The notes: generated by a model not told the origin, from the letters alone. Shown: positions 14,913-22,517, counted from the stretch's first letter. The stretch: 25,692 nucleotides of DNA from CAYZJK01 sp964479125 (GCA_964479125.1 CAYZJK010000008.1:1-25692); one strand, 5' to 3'. Program-made: numbers and translations.

Positions 14913-15575
14913 ATGAATCTTATTTCAACGTCCGACCATAGTGAGATAGTAGAGTATCTCACCACAGCAATTTCGAACCGTTTAGAGAGTGGTGAATCTG
15001 TCTTGTGGCTTGTGCCTGGTGGTTCAGCGATGGGTGTTGCAACAAAAGTCCTAGAGAGTCTAGTCGAGGTCGACTCAGGCTCTCTTTGCATTACGCTAAC
15101 TGATGAGCGTTATGGTAATCCTGGGCATGAGGATGAAAACTGGACTCAGTTAATGCAGTTAGGTTTTGCTGTTGAGTCTATCAACGCTTATCGTGTACTT
15201 CGTGGTGAGTCACCAGAAGACACGGCTCGTGATTTTAGCGCTAAGCTGTACGAACTCTTTAATACCTACTCTTATCGAATTGGTCTATTTGGCATGGGTG
15301 CTGATGGACACACGGCCGGCATCCTACCACACACTTCAGGTGTAGATTCTGATGAATTAGCGGTTTATTATGTCGGAGATGATTACCCAAGGATAACTAT
15401 GACAGGTGAGGCGATTGCTCAGCTCGATGAGGCAGTCCTATTCGCATATGGTAAATCCAAACACGAACAGGTGAGGCGCCTACTTTACGAAGATATTGAC
15501 GCTCATGAACAGCCAGCTAAGCTACTGCTAGATGCAGGTAAGTTTAGCGTCTATACCGATTACCAAGATAATTAG
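14913..15575 (+). CDS. pgl: 6-phosphogluconolactonase
   Basis: Hydrolyses 6-phosphogluconolactone to 6-phosphogluconate in the oxidative pentose phosphate pathway. 220 aa, NagB/Pgl fold. Motifs: phosphate loop LVPGGSAMGVA (33-43), SLCITLTDERYGNPGHEDEN (57-76) and FGMGADGHTAGILPHTSG (126-143), which holds the conserved Asp and His of 6PGL. The gene immediately downstream (gnd, 11-nt gap) encodes the next enzyme of the pathway, strongly supporting Pgl over a glucosamine-6-phosphate deaminase. Glucose-6-phosphate dehydrogenase (zwf) is not in this window. Confidence 0.92.
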   Translation: MNLISTSDHSEIVEYLTTAISNRLESGESVLWLVPGGSAMGVATKVLESLVEVDSGSLCITLTDERYGNPGHEDENWTQLMQLGFAVESINAYRVLRGESPEDTARDFSAKLYELFNTYSYRIGLFGMGADGHTAGILPHTSGVDSDELAVYYVGDDYPRITMTGEAIAQLDEAVLFAYGKSKHEQVRRLLYEDIDAHEQPAKLLLDAGKFSVYTDYQDN

Positions 15576-15586
15576 GAGGGTACAGA

Positions 15587-16495
15587 ATGAAAGTATTAGT
15601 TGCAGGACTCGGAAGGATGGGGTCTCAGATTGCACGTAAGTTAATGGCCGATGGACATGAAGTACTAGTTCATAACCGAACTTTAGCTGTTATGGATCCG
15701 TACATCGAGCAGGGTGCAGTTGGTATAAAAACTAAAGAAGAAATTATGAACCATATTCAAAACGGCGAGCGGATCGTTGTTTGGTTAATGGTTCCATCGG
15801 AGGTGGTAGATATTGAAATTGACGCATGGGCGTCTGTGCTGCCATCAGATAGTATTTTGATTGATGGCGGAAACAGTGATTATCGACTAGACAGCGCCAG
15901 GAGTGCTCGTGCAAGTGAGGCCTCAATTAACCTAGTGGATATCGGTACAAGTGGCGGTGTCTGGGGTGAGAAGCGTGGTTTTTGTATGATGGTCGGTGGT
16001 AAGCGTGAAGCCTATGACTACATCGAGCCACTTCTTAAAACTCTAGCCGCGCCAGCGGGTGCTTATGAGTACTTTGGTGGAAATGGTGCGGGTCACTATG
16101 TAAAGATGGTACATAACGCTATTGAGTATGGAATGATGCAGAGTATCGCTGAAGGTTATCGGATGCTACGCGAGGGTCCAATTAAAGATATTCCAGTTGG
16201 CCGAGCAGGTGAAATTTGGCAGCATGGTAGTGTTGTAACTTCTTGGCTAAATGAGCTAGCTGCTGAGGCGGTTCAAGAGTCACCTGAACTTGAGGGGGTG
16301 TCTGGTGTAGTAGCCGAATCGGGCGAAACTCGTTGGACTCTAGAGACCGCTAAAGATTTAGGGATTGATCTGCCGGCAATTCAAGCTTCGTTTGATGTCC
16401 GACTAGCTTCACAGCAGGGTCAAGTTGATTACAGCACTAAGCTACTTGCTGCTATGCGCAATAAGTTTGGTGGACACGACATCAACGGCAACTAG
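15587..16495 (+). CDS. gnd: 6-phosphogluconate dehydrogenase, short decarboxylating form
   Basis: Oxidatively decarboxylates 6-phosphogluconate to ribulose 5-phosphate with NAD(P)+. At 302 aa this is the short form, not the 470-aa E. coli type. Rossmann motif GLGRMGSQIARKL (7-19), LIDGGNSDYR (91-100), substrate loop GTSGGVWGEKRG (120-131), and the catalytic segment GHYVKMVHNAIEYGMMQ (169-185) with Lys173 and Asn177. The Shine-Dalgarno GGAGGG lies between the pgl stop and this ATG (11-nt gap), so pgl and gnd form an operon. The residue after the Rossmann beta2 strand is Asn-Arg-Thr (HNRT), a pattern often associated with NADP preference; that reading is inference. Confidence 0.93.
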   Translation: MKVLVAGLGRMGSQIARKLMADGHEVLVHNRTLAVMDPYIEQGAVGIKTKEEIMNHIQNGERIVVWLMVPSEVVDIEIDAWASVLPSDSILIDGGNSDYRLDSARSARASEASINLVDIGTSGGVWGEKRGFCMMVGGKREAYDYIEPLLKTLAAPAGAYEYFGGNGAGHYVKMVHNAIEYGMMQSIAEGYRMLREGPIKDIPVGRAGEIWQHGSVVTSWLNELAAEAVQESPELEGVSGVVAESGETRWTLETAKDLGIDLPAIQASFDVRLASQQGQVDYSTKLLAAMRNKFGGHDINGN

Positions 16496-16540
16496 TTGCT
16501 AGCATTAGCTTTCTGACTACTGTTACATTAGTGGCGGTGA

Positions 16541-16546
16541 TATAAT
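16541..16546 (+). promoter_or_regulatory. -10 box for uvrC, leaderless configuration
   Basis: TATAAT at 16541-16546 ends 6 nt before the ATG at 16553. No good -35 hexamer at the normal distance. Confidence 0.7.
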
Positions 16547-16552
16547 AGATAT

Positions 16553-18097
16553 ATGTCTACTGTTCTAAAGGCCAAGCTTAAAGAGCTGCCTAGATCCCCT
16601 GGTGTCTATTTCCATAAAGACGCTTCCGGGAATATCATCTACATTGGCAAGGCTGCCGTACTTAAGAATCGAGTACGGCAGTACTTTCAGTCTAAGCGCG
16701 CTTTCGATAATAAGACGATGGCGCTAGTTAACGATATTGCAGATGTAGACTGGATTGAAGTAGAGAGTGAGGTTGACGCACTCTTTCTAGAAAACGAGAT
16801 GGTTAAACGTTATATGCCTAAGTATAACGTTCTGCTGCGCGATGATAAGAGTCAGATGTATGTCCGTATCAACATGAAGGATGAGTGGCCAACGGTTACC
16901 TTTACGCGCAATCCCTTAGATGACGGAGCCGATTATTATGGCCCATTTTATAATGGCTTTGCCTTAAAGCAGGCAGTTAGGCTTTTAAGACGAGTCTTTC
17001 CATATCGAACTACACCACCACGACCGGGTGAGTCTAGCTTAAATGAAGAGATTGGTCTGAGCCCGAAGATGTCTGAGGGTCCCGAGGTGTATAAAGCTAA
17101 CCTAAGAAAGTTAATTAGCTATATTAAAGGCAATCGTAAAAAACTAGTCTCTGAACTTGAGGCGGAAATGAAGGCGGCAGCGGCGCGCCAAGAATTTGAA
17201 TTAGCTGCTAAGTATCGTAACCAAATTAGGCACATGAAGGAGCTGCAGCGTCGCGTGATGTTTGGAGATAAGGAGCATCTTCAAATTTCTAAAGATAAAG
17301 CCCTAGCTGACTTAACGGAAATTCTTAGCTTAGGTAAAGCTCCGCAGCGAATCGAAGGTTACGATATCTCGCATATGAGCGGCACTAATGTAGTCGGAAG
17401 CATGGTGGTGTTCCTTAATGGTGTGAGTAGTCGAGCAGATTACCGTAAGTTTAAAACTAAGATCCAGGCTAATAATGATGTCGGCAACATGAGAGAGGTG
17501 TTATCGCGCCGGCTTGCGGCACGAAACCTAGCTTCATGGGGTGAGCCAGATCTGGTAATTATCGATGGCGGTAAGGGTCAGCTTGAAGCGGCCGTGGCGG
17601 TGCTGGGTGAAAGCCAGCTAAAGATTCCAGTGATCGGCATTGCAAAAAGAGATGAAGAGATTATGATCCACAAAGAAGGTTCAAATATCGACCTGGCTTA
17701 TATTGAGAAGTTATCTTTCGGTGAGGTGCCAGGTGTATCAGCGCACGAGTCTGGTAATTTCTGGGTGGTCAATCTACATATCGGTGCAATGAAGAGTTCT
17801 TCACACGCCAAGAACTTAAGACAGGCGAGTGTGCGTAGTCCATATACGGATGTGGTTAAGCTGTTACAGCGCATTCGGGATGAGTCGCATCGCTTTGCTG
17901 TCAGTTATCATACTGTGCTTAAGAGGCAAGGACAGAGTCAGGGTCAGCTGGATGAAATACCGGGAGTGGGCCCAGTGACACGTAAGAAGCTTCTTAAGAC
18001 ATTCGGTAGCGTTAAGCAGATTGCTAGTGCGTCAGAAGAGGAGCTTCGCAAAGTAGTTTCTCAAAAGATTGTTGATAGTTTAAAAAAGTATTTATAA
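16553..18097 (+). CDS. uvrC: Excinuclease ABC subunit C, cysteine-free
   Basis: Dual-incision nuclease of nucleotide excision repair. Domains in order: GIY-YIG nuclease (about 12-95, SPGVYFHKDASGNIIYIGKA), UVR helix (about 195-232, ELEAEMKAAAARQEFELAAK), RNase H-like endonuclease (about 260-460, with Asp271 in YDISHM, Asp338 in VIIDGGKGQL, His446 in IRDESHRFA) and a C-terminal HhH pair (about 467-514, IPGVGPVTRKKLLKTFGSVK). At 514 aa it is shorter than the usual 590-620. There is not one Cys in the protein. The region between the GIY-YIG and UVR domains (about 150-190), which in most UvrC carries four Cys, here reads PYRTTPPRPGESSLNEEIGL and onward without them. A roughly 35-residue insertion (about 374-425) precedes LLQRIRDESH. 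It is followed 12 nt later by the aminopeptidase gene. Confidence 0.95.
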   Translation: MSTVLKAKLKELPRSPGVYFHKDASGNIIYIGKAAVLKNRVRQYFQSKRAFDNKTMALVNDIADVDWIEVESEVDALFLENEMVKRYMPKYNVLLRDDKSQMYVRINMKDEWPTVTFTRNPLDDGADYYGPFYNGFALKQAVRLLRRVFPYRTTPPRPGESSLNEEIGLSPKMSEGPEVYKANLRKLISYIKGNRKKLVSELEAEMKAAAARQEFELAAKYRNQIRHMKELQRRVMFGDKEHLQISKDKALADLTEILSLGKAPQRIEGYDISHMSGTNVVGSMVVFLNGVSSRADYRKFKTKIQANNDVGNMREVLSRRLAARNLASWGEPDLVIIDGGKGQLEAAVAVLGESQLKIPVIGIAKRDEEIMIHKEGSNIDLAYIEKLSFGEVPGVSAHESGNFWVVNLHIGAMKSSSHAKNLRQASVRSPYTDVVKLLQRIRDESHRFAVSYHTVLKRQGQSQGQLDEIPGVGPVTRKKLLKTFGSVKQIASASEEELRKVVSQKIVDSLKKYL

Positions 18098-18109
18098 GAA
18101 AAGAGTTCA

Positions 18110-19246
18110 ATGTATATAATTTCAGCTTATGACAAAATGCAGCTAAGTGGTGATATGGCCGCTAATTTCAGGCAGGAGTCTAATTTCTTTTGGTTAACTA
18201 AGATTAGTCAGCCAGGCTGGATGGTGGTTGAAGATGAGCTAGGTGACACTAGGTTAGTTCGGCCCAGCCTTGATGAAATTGAGAAGAAGTTTGATGGCTA
18301 CTTACCTGATGACAAAGCCCTATCACTAAGTGGCGCTAAGGAAGTATGGTCTCATGAGGAACTAGAGGCCTGGCTAGAAAGCCTAGAGCAGGGGACAGAG
18401 ATCGGTGCTTTAAAGCCATTAAAGGCCGAAGATTTCGGAATGACCATAAACCCTTCTGATAAAAGAGCCTGGGATTTAATTGAGAATAGCGGGCATGTGC
18501 CAGTTAATATTCGTAAAGACCTAGCCGAGAAGCGAGCGATTAAGTCTCAGTCTGAGGTAGAGGCTATGCAGCGTAGTGTTGATGCGACTGTTGAGGTGTT
18601 TGAGATGATTAAGTCTAAAATCGACAGCTATAAAACTGAGGCTGAAATTAATGCTGATATGACCGCCGAGTTTATTAGACGAGGTGGGGAGCATGCCTAT
18701 CAGCCAATCGTTGCCAAGGGTATGAACGCTTGTACGCTGCACTATGTCGACAACAATCAGCCATTAGACAGTAATGGTTTCGTGCTGTTGGATGTCGGTA
18801 TTAATATCGATGGCTACAATGCAGACATTACTCGAACCTATGCAATTGGCGAGGTGTCAGACCGGCATAAGGAAGTACACGCAGCTGTTGAAAGGTCGTT
18901 AAAGAATATTATTGAGATAATAAAACCTGGTTTAAGCTTTAAGGATTACGTTGAGCAGTCTAATAAGATAGTCCTCAGTGAACTAGTTAAAATAGGGTTA
19001 GCTAAGGGTGAGTATGATGAGAGGTCTTTAAGGCGATATATGCCGCACTCTATTTCTCATGGACTCGGAATTGATGTACATGAATCATTGTCGCCACATC
19101 GTGCACTTAAGCCAGGTATGATCCTGACAGTAGAGCCTGGTATATACATAGAAGATGAAGCAATCGGGGTTAGGATTGAGGATAATATTCTAGTTACAGA
19201 AACTGGAAATGTTAACCTATCGAGCAGACTATCTACGGGCATGTAG
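18110..19246 (+). CDS. M24-family Xaa-Pro aminopeptidase
   Basis: Cytosolic metallopeptidase removing N-terminal residues before proline; 378 aa. The N-terminal creatinase-like domain (1 to about 140) is followed by the pita-bread domain. The five metal ligands are in place: Asp228 (VLLDVG), Asp239 (YNADITRTYA), His317 (SISHGLGIDVHE), Glu342 (TVEPGIYIED) and Glu357 (GVRIEDNILV). His211 in TLHYVDNNQP fits the substrate-binding His. The ligand set and the presence of an N-terminal domain favour Xaa-Pro peptidase (PepP/PepQ group) over methionine aminopeptidase; the precise member is undecided. It is co-transcribed with uvrC (12-nt gap with AAAAGAG as weak RBS). Confidence 0.9.
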   Translation: MYIISAYDKMQLSGDMAANFRQESNFFWLTKISQPGWMVVEDELGDTRLVRPSLDEIEKKFDGYLPDDKALSLSGAKEVWSHEELEAWLESLEQGTEIGALKPLKAEDFGMTINPSDKRAWDLIENSGHVPVNIRKDLAEKRAIKSQSEVEAMQRSVDATVEVFEMIKSKIDSYKTEAEINADMTAEFIRRGGEHAYQPIVAKGMNACTLHYVDNNQPLDSNGFVLLDVGINIDGYNADITRTYAIGEVSDRHKEVHAAVERSLKNIIEIIKPGLSFKDYVEQSNKIVLSELVKIGLAKGEYDERSLRRYMPHSISHGLGIDVHESLSPHRALKPGMILTVEPGIYIEDEAIGVRIEDNILVTETGNVNLSSRLSTGM

Positions 19247-19251
19247 TATGC

Positions 19252-19257
19252 TATAAT
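19252..19257 (+). promoter_or_regulatory. -10 box for the membrane protein-secG-SBP operon, leaderless
   Basis: TATAAT at 19252-19257, 5 nt after the aminopeptidase stop and ending 7 nt before the ATG at 19265. Confidence 0.65.
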
Positions 19258-19264
19258 TATTTAA

Positions 19265-19657
19265 ATGAAAGCGCAGATGATACTGTTTATCGTCCGGTGG
19301 ATAGCCAACTCGTTTGGTCTCTGGGTAGCGGTTAGACTTTTAGGGACAGGATTAACACCTAGCGAAGTAGATACTAGCGTAGGCATATTCCTATTGGCTG
19401 GTTTTATTTTCTCGATTCTTAATACTCTAATCAGGCCAATCTTAGTTATTCTATCTCTACCAGCCATTCTCTTAACACTTGGTTTATTTACTTTTGTAGT
19501 TAATGGCTTCATGGTATGGCTAGCTCTACAAATGACACCAGGTCTATCTATGACCTTCCTAGATTCTATTTTTGCCGGTATGTTCCTTAGTTTGATAAAC
19601 TATATAGTAGGAAGCGCCAGAGAATTACAGATTATGAAGAAAAAAGAGGAGTTTTAG
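19265..19657 (+). CDS. Four-helix membrane protein of the YvlD / 'phage holin 4-2' family
   Basis: 130-aa polytopic protein with four hydrophobic segments (about 5-25, 38-58, 60-90 and 95-115). The family pattern is clear: IVRWIANSFGLWVAVRLL, a short loop, then FSILNTLIRPILVILSLPAILLTLGLFTFVVNGFMVWLA. The segment NTLIRPIL...LPA...TLGLFTFVVN is characteristic of the chromosomal YvlD-type family that databases name phage holin family. The name is historical; no lysis cassette is present. It ends with a basic MKKKEEF tail, and secG follows after 1 nt, with the secG Shine-Dalgarno (GAGGAG) inside its last codons. Function is unknown; a role in membrane stress has been suggested for relatives. Confidence 0.85.
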   Translation: MKAQMILFIVRWIANSFGLWVAVRLLGTGLTPSEVDTSVGIFLLAGFIFSILNTLIRPILVILSLPAILLTLGLFTFVVNGFMVWLALQMTPGLSMTFLDSIFAGMFLSLINYIVGSARELQIMKKKEEF

Positions 19658-19658
19658 G

Positions 19659-19895
19659 ATGGATCTTGTTTTACAGATTTTAGAGTACGTCATGATGGGT
19701 TCAGCAATTCTAATGATTATTTGTATCTTGCTACAGCAGCGAGGTGCTACTTTAGGTGCAGGATTCGGTGCGTCAGGTGAGCTATACACTACCCGACGTG
19801 GTGTTGATAAGAGTTTATTTGAATTTACTATTGTAATGGCAGTAGTGTTTGTACTATCGATAATTGTTGGGCTGCTACTCCCGTCAATTGGGTAG
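19659..19895 (+). CDS. secG: Protein translocase subunit SecG
   Basis: Small accessory subunit of the SecYEG protein-export channel (78 aa). Two membrane helices (about 4-24 and 53-75) flank the conserved cytoplasmic loop ILLQQRGATLGAGFGASG, followed by TRRGVDKSLFEFTIVMA. The loop with Gln-Gln/Gly-rich GAGFG is the family hallmark. An AGGAG lies 8 nt before the ATG. It is part of an operon with the upstream four-helix protein and the downstream substrate-binding protein (6-nt gap). Confidence 0.93.
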   Translation: MDLVLQILEYVMMGSAILMIICILLQQRGATLGAGFGASGELYTTRRGVDKSLFEFTIVMAVVFVLSIIVGLLLPSIG

Positions 19896-19901
19896 TGTGA
19901 A

Positions 19902-21707
19902 ATGAGTCAGAAGCCCGTTAAGCGCTGGAATCGATTTCAGAATTTACATAGTACAAGCGAACTTGTACAAAGAGCGCGGCAAGCGCAGAGCGCAACTCGA
20001 GAACATACTAAGACATTCTTCTTTTCAAGGCTGTCTAGTGTTAAGCGTGTTCGCCGAGCGATGGCAGCTTGGTTTATTCTGGTCGGAACTTTGCTTTTCT
20101 TGGTTTGGCTTCAGTTTGCAGTTTTACAAAATACATACTCAACCACTGCGACCGAACCAGGTGGTACTTACGCTGAAGGTGTAGTAGGCGAGATTGGTTC
20201 GGTGAACCCTCTTTATACCTCTGGCCCGGCTGAACAGAGCCTTTCTCGGCTGATGTTTTCATCTCTTTTTGATTATGACAACGAAGGCTACTTAAGATCC
20301 GATCTTGCTACAGGTTATGATGTTGGTGATGAGGGTAAGACCTATACAGTTACCTTAAGGGAAGATGCTTTCTGGTCTGACGGTCAGCAAATTGATGCTG
20401 ATGATATTGTTTTTACAGTTGAAGTGATGAAAGATCCAGGTGCAGGAGCTGTCCTAGGTAACACATGGCGTGAGGTGACAGCAGAGAAGGTGGACAATCG
20501 AACTGTTAAGTTTGAGATTCCGGCTGCCTATGCACCGTTCCCGCATGCACTAACCTTCCCAGTTGTACCTGAACATATCTTAAGTTCGATTCAGCCTTCA
20601 CAGCTACGTGAAAGTGACTTTAGTACTAGCCCGGTTACTAGTGGTCCATTTAAGTACCGGGATACTCAGTATGTGAGTGGACTAGATGGTAGCAGTCGAG
20701 CAGTTATCGTCATGGAACGTAATGATGACTACTACAGCGATGCGCCACGGTTAAATCGTTTTCAGCTACACTCATACCCTAATTCTGAAGCTCTAGCTAA
20801 TGGACTAAGGACTAGGGAGATTAACGCTGCTAGTAACCTATCTATGCAGGATGTTAAAGACTTCAAGGAGCGATCTAACTATAAAACTGACACTTCGACG
20901 GTTAGGGCTGGCGTGTACGCGCTATTCAACACTACGGGTACAGTACTAAAAGACCGAGACCTAAGAAAGGCGCTGCAAATTGGCACTGATGTTGAACGAG
21001 TAGTCGATGCAGTGTCAGAAGACTTAAATGTGCTTAACTCACCATATATACCTACTTCTCAAATTCCAGCTAGTGCCGAGAAGCCCAAGTATGACTTAGC
21101 AGTGGCAAAGCGAATTCTAGATGAAGCAGGCTGGAAGCCTCAAGACGGCAAGGTTAGGGTTAAAGACAATGTGGCTTTATCGATTAGGGTTGTTTCATTA
21201 AAAGATCCTGATTATGAAAAGCTAGTTGAAAGTCTAAGTAGTCAGTGGAAGGAGCTTGGCTTTAGAGTTGAGACCGAGGTGATTGATCCGAATGATCCTA
21301 CACAGAGTATGACAAGTGGAGTACTTCAGCCACGAAATTATGATGTCCTAGTTCATGAGCTTACGATTGGTGCTGACCCTGACGTCTATGCCTATTGGCA
21401 CTCTTCTCAAGCGACAGCTAGAGGGCTTAACTTTACTAACTACAGTAGCAATATTGCCGATGAGTCATTAGTGTCTGCTAGGTCTAGAGCTGATCAGGAC
21501 TTAAGGGCGGTAAAGTATGAAGCCTTCTATGAGCAGTGGCTAAAGGATGCACCAGCTATTGGTCTTTATCAGTCAGTTGTTTCGTATGCTACTAACCGGT
21601 CAACTACTGCATTTGCACCTGATGCTAATTACATTACTCACGTTGGTCGTTACTATAACGTGAGTGAGTGGGCGGTACGTCAAGCGGACGCCTACACTAC
21701 GCCGTAG
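19902..21707 (+). CDS. Membrane-anchored family 5 (OppA/DppA-type) peptide-binding protein
   Basis: Extracytoplasmic solute-binding protein, 601 aa. A basic cytoplasmic N-terminus (1-53) is followed by one membrane helix (about 54-75, AAWFILVGTLLFLVWLQFAV), then the SBP_bac_5 fold: YAEGVVGEIGSVNPLYTSGP (91-110), LFDYDNEGYLRSDLATGYDV, and the family motif TYTVTLREDAFWSDGQQIDADDIVFTVEVM. The C-terminal half keeps LRKALQIGTDVERVV and LPYIPTSQIP-like segments. There is no lipobox Cys; anchoring is by an uncleaved helix with an unusually long cytoplasmic tail. No permease or ATPase gene flanks it. It may feed a distant Opp-type transporter in an amino-acid-auxotrophic cell; the partner is unknown. 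Confidence 0.9.
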   Translation: MSQKPVKRWNRFQNLHSTSELVQRARQAQSATREHTKTFFFSRLSSVKRVRRAMAAWFILVGTLLFLVWLQFAVLQNTYSTTATEPGGTYAEGVVGEIGSVNPLYTSGPAEQSLSRLMFSSLFDYDNEGYLRSDLATGYDVGDEGKTYTVTLREDAFWSDGQQIDADDIVFTVEVMKDPGAGAVLGNTWREVTAEKVDNRTVKFEIPAAYAPFPHALTFPVVPEHILSSIQPSQLRESDFSTSPVTSGPFKYRDTQYVSGLDGSSRAVIVMERNDDYYSDAPRLNRFQLHSYPNSEALANGLRTREINAASNLSMQDVKDFKERSNYKTDTSTVRAGVYALFNTTGTVLKDRDLRKALQIGTDVERVVDAVSEDLNVLNSPYIPTSQIPASAEKPKYDLAVAKRILDEAGWKPQDGKVRVKDNVALSIRVVSLKDPDYEKLVESLSSQWKELGFRVETEVIDPNDPTQSMTSGVLQPRNYDVLVHELTIGADPDVYAYWHSSQATARGLNFTNYSSNIADESLVSARSRADQDLRAVKYEAFYEQWLKDAPAIGLYQSVVSYATNRSTTAFAPDANYITHVGRYYNVSEWAVRQADAYTTP

Positions 21708-21757
21708 TCTATTTACACTCCAGTCTACCTTTGATATAGTTAACTATGCTTAGATAT

Positions 21758-21844
21758 GCGGTGGTGGCGGAATTGGTAGACGCGCTACCTTGAGGTGGTA
21801 GTGGGAGCAATCCTGTGGAGGTTCAAGTCCTCTTCACCGCACCA
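21758..21844 (+). tRNA. tRNA-Leu(GAG)
   Basis: Complete class II cloverleaf with encoded CCA (21842-21844). The acceptor arm GCGGTGG pairs with TCACCGC near the 3' end (one G-T). The anticodon stem CTACC/GGTAG encloses the loop TTGAGGT with anticodon GAG at 21792-21794, reading CUC/CUU leucine codons. A long variable arm and the T arm (GAGG-TTCAAGT-CCTC) are present. Discriminator is A (21841), as expected for leucine. A possible -10 (TATGCT, 21745-21750) lies just upstream. Confidence 0.96.
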
Positions 21845-21859
21845 AATTGATTTTATACT

Positions 21860-21883
21860 TAGTCAGCTGCGCTGGCTATTTTT
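21860..21883 (+). terminator. Terminator after tRNA-Leu
   Basis: 21860-21867 (TAGTCAGC) pairs with 21871-21878 (GCTGGCTA) with one G-T pair, 3-nt loop, followed by a run of five T (21879-21883). Confidence 0.85.
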
Positions 21884-22019
21884 AATTTCCATCAAGTTTA
21901 TTTACCAAATAAAAATGAGTAGTTGTTTGATGTCTTAGATCAGGCACCAGTGACACTATTCTAGTCACTTGCATATTAGACACATCTTGCGTCGAGGGTT
22001 GCAAACCTCTGTGTAGATA
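21884..22019. other. Non-coding remainder between tRNA terminator and tiny ORFs
   Basis: The XRE frame continues to a TAA at 21882-21884, but its translation here (YLHRGLQPSTQDVSNM...) does not look protein-like. I see no promoter, RNA gene or repeat. Confidence 0.4.
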
Positions 22020-22112
22020 CTAACGATTCTTCGCGACGAATACTGCAGTGGCAATCGCACCAGCCACGAATGTAAATGCAAGCGGTACCAAGCTCAACTG
22101 TGTGATATTCAT
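22020..22112 (-). CDS. Tiny membrane ORF (30 aa)
   Basis: ATG at 22112 to TAG at 22020 encodes one helix (LSLVPLAFTFVAGAIATAVF) ending AKNR. AGGAG lies 3 nt before the ATG, closer than usual. It is in the same frame as the two preceding pieces, 6 nt after the last TAG. It is either a small membrane peptide or the last helix of a broken longer gene. Confidence 0.35.
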   Translation of the reverse strand: MNITQLSLVPLAFTFVAGAIATAVFVAKNR

Positions 22113-22118
22113 AGTCTC

Positions 22119-22199
22119 CTAGGGGATAGATGTCACATAGATAGCCATCGCTACAAGGCCTGATGCAAACGCAATGCGATCAATCTTCAGGCGAATCAT
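22119..22199 (-). CDS. Tiny membrane ORF (26 aa) after the XRE pseudogene
   Basis: ATG at 22199 to TAG at 22119 encodes one hydrophobic helix (IDRIAFASGLVAMAIYVTSI) behind a basic start (MIRLK). It is in the same frame as the XRE pseudogene, 9 nt after its TAG. It may be a remnant of a longer membrane protein or part of a frame broken by TAG; real expression is doubtful. Confidence 0.3.
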   Translation of the reverse strand: MIRLKIDRIAFASGLVAMAIYVTSIP

Positions 22200-22208
22200 C
22201 GCGGTTCG

Positions 22209-22517
22209 CTAGTCTACTTTGCCAATCTGATGAATCAGAAGAAAGTACACCACGAGTGACGCAATGATAATGCCTCCGAAAATTGCGATACATAGCCCTG
22301 TATTTGTGTACGAAAATAGTTCGTTGATGTCTTGGTCAAAGTACTGTGCGATTTTGAACGCTAGCACAAGTGTCGGTGAGTAACTACCTTTCTCCATAGC
22401 GTAGATGGTTTACTTAGACACACCAACAGTATCAGCAAGTTCTTACTGTGATAGCCGAGCGAGTACGCAAAACTTGTACACTCGGTTGGATATTTCACCT
22501 TCTGGTAGCTTTTTCGT
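22209..22517 (-). pseudogene. XRE-family HTH regulator with C-terminal membrane helix, interrupted
   Basis: In one unbroken frame the minus strand encodes an XRE/Cro-type regulator: NRVYKFCVLARLSQ, stop, ELADTVGVSK, stop, TIYAMEKGSYSPTLVLAFKI, then QYFDQDINELFSY, a membrane helix (LCIAIFGGIIIASLVVYFLL) and a TAG stop. In the family the two interrupted sites are usually Gln or Glu (LSQ-Q/E-ELA) and Gln (SKQTI); here both are TAA (22443-22445 and 22410-22412). The codon at 22515-22517, a good distance after AGAAAGGA, is ACG where ATG would be expected. The intact part from ATG 22397 lacks helices 1-2 and most of the recognition helix. No frameshift is seen. I read it as a decaying regulator gene; recoding or readthrough is a weaker alternative. 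Confidence 0.7.

Noticed and set aside
19265..19657. Phage holin or prophage remnant
   Set aside because: The family name contains 'phage holin', but these four-helix proteins are widespread chromosomal genes; no endolysin, integrase, portal or other phage gene is nearby.
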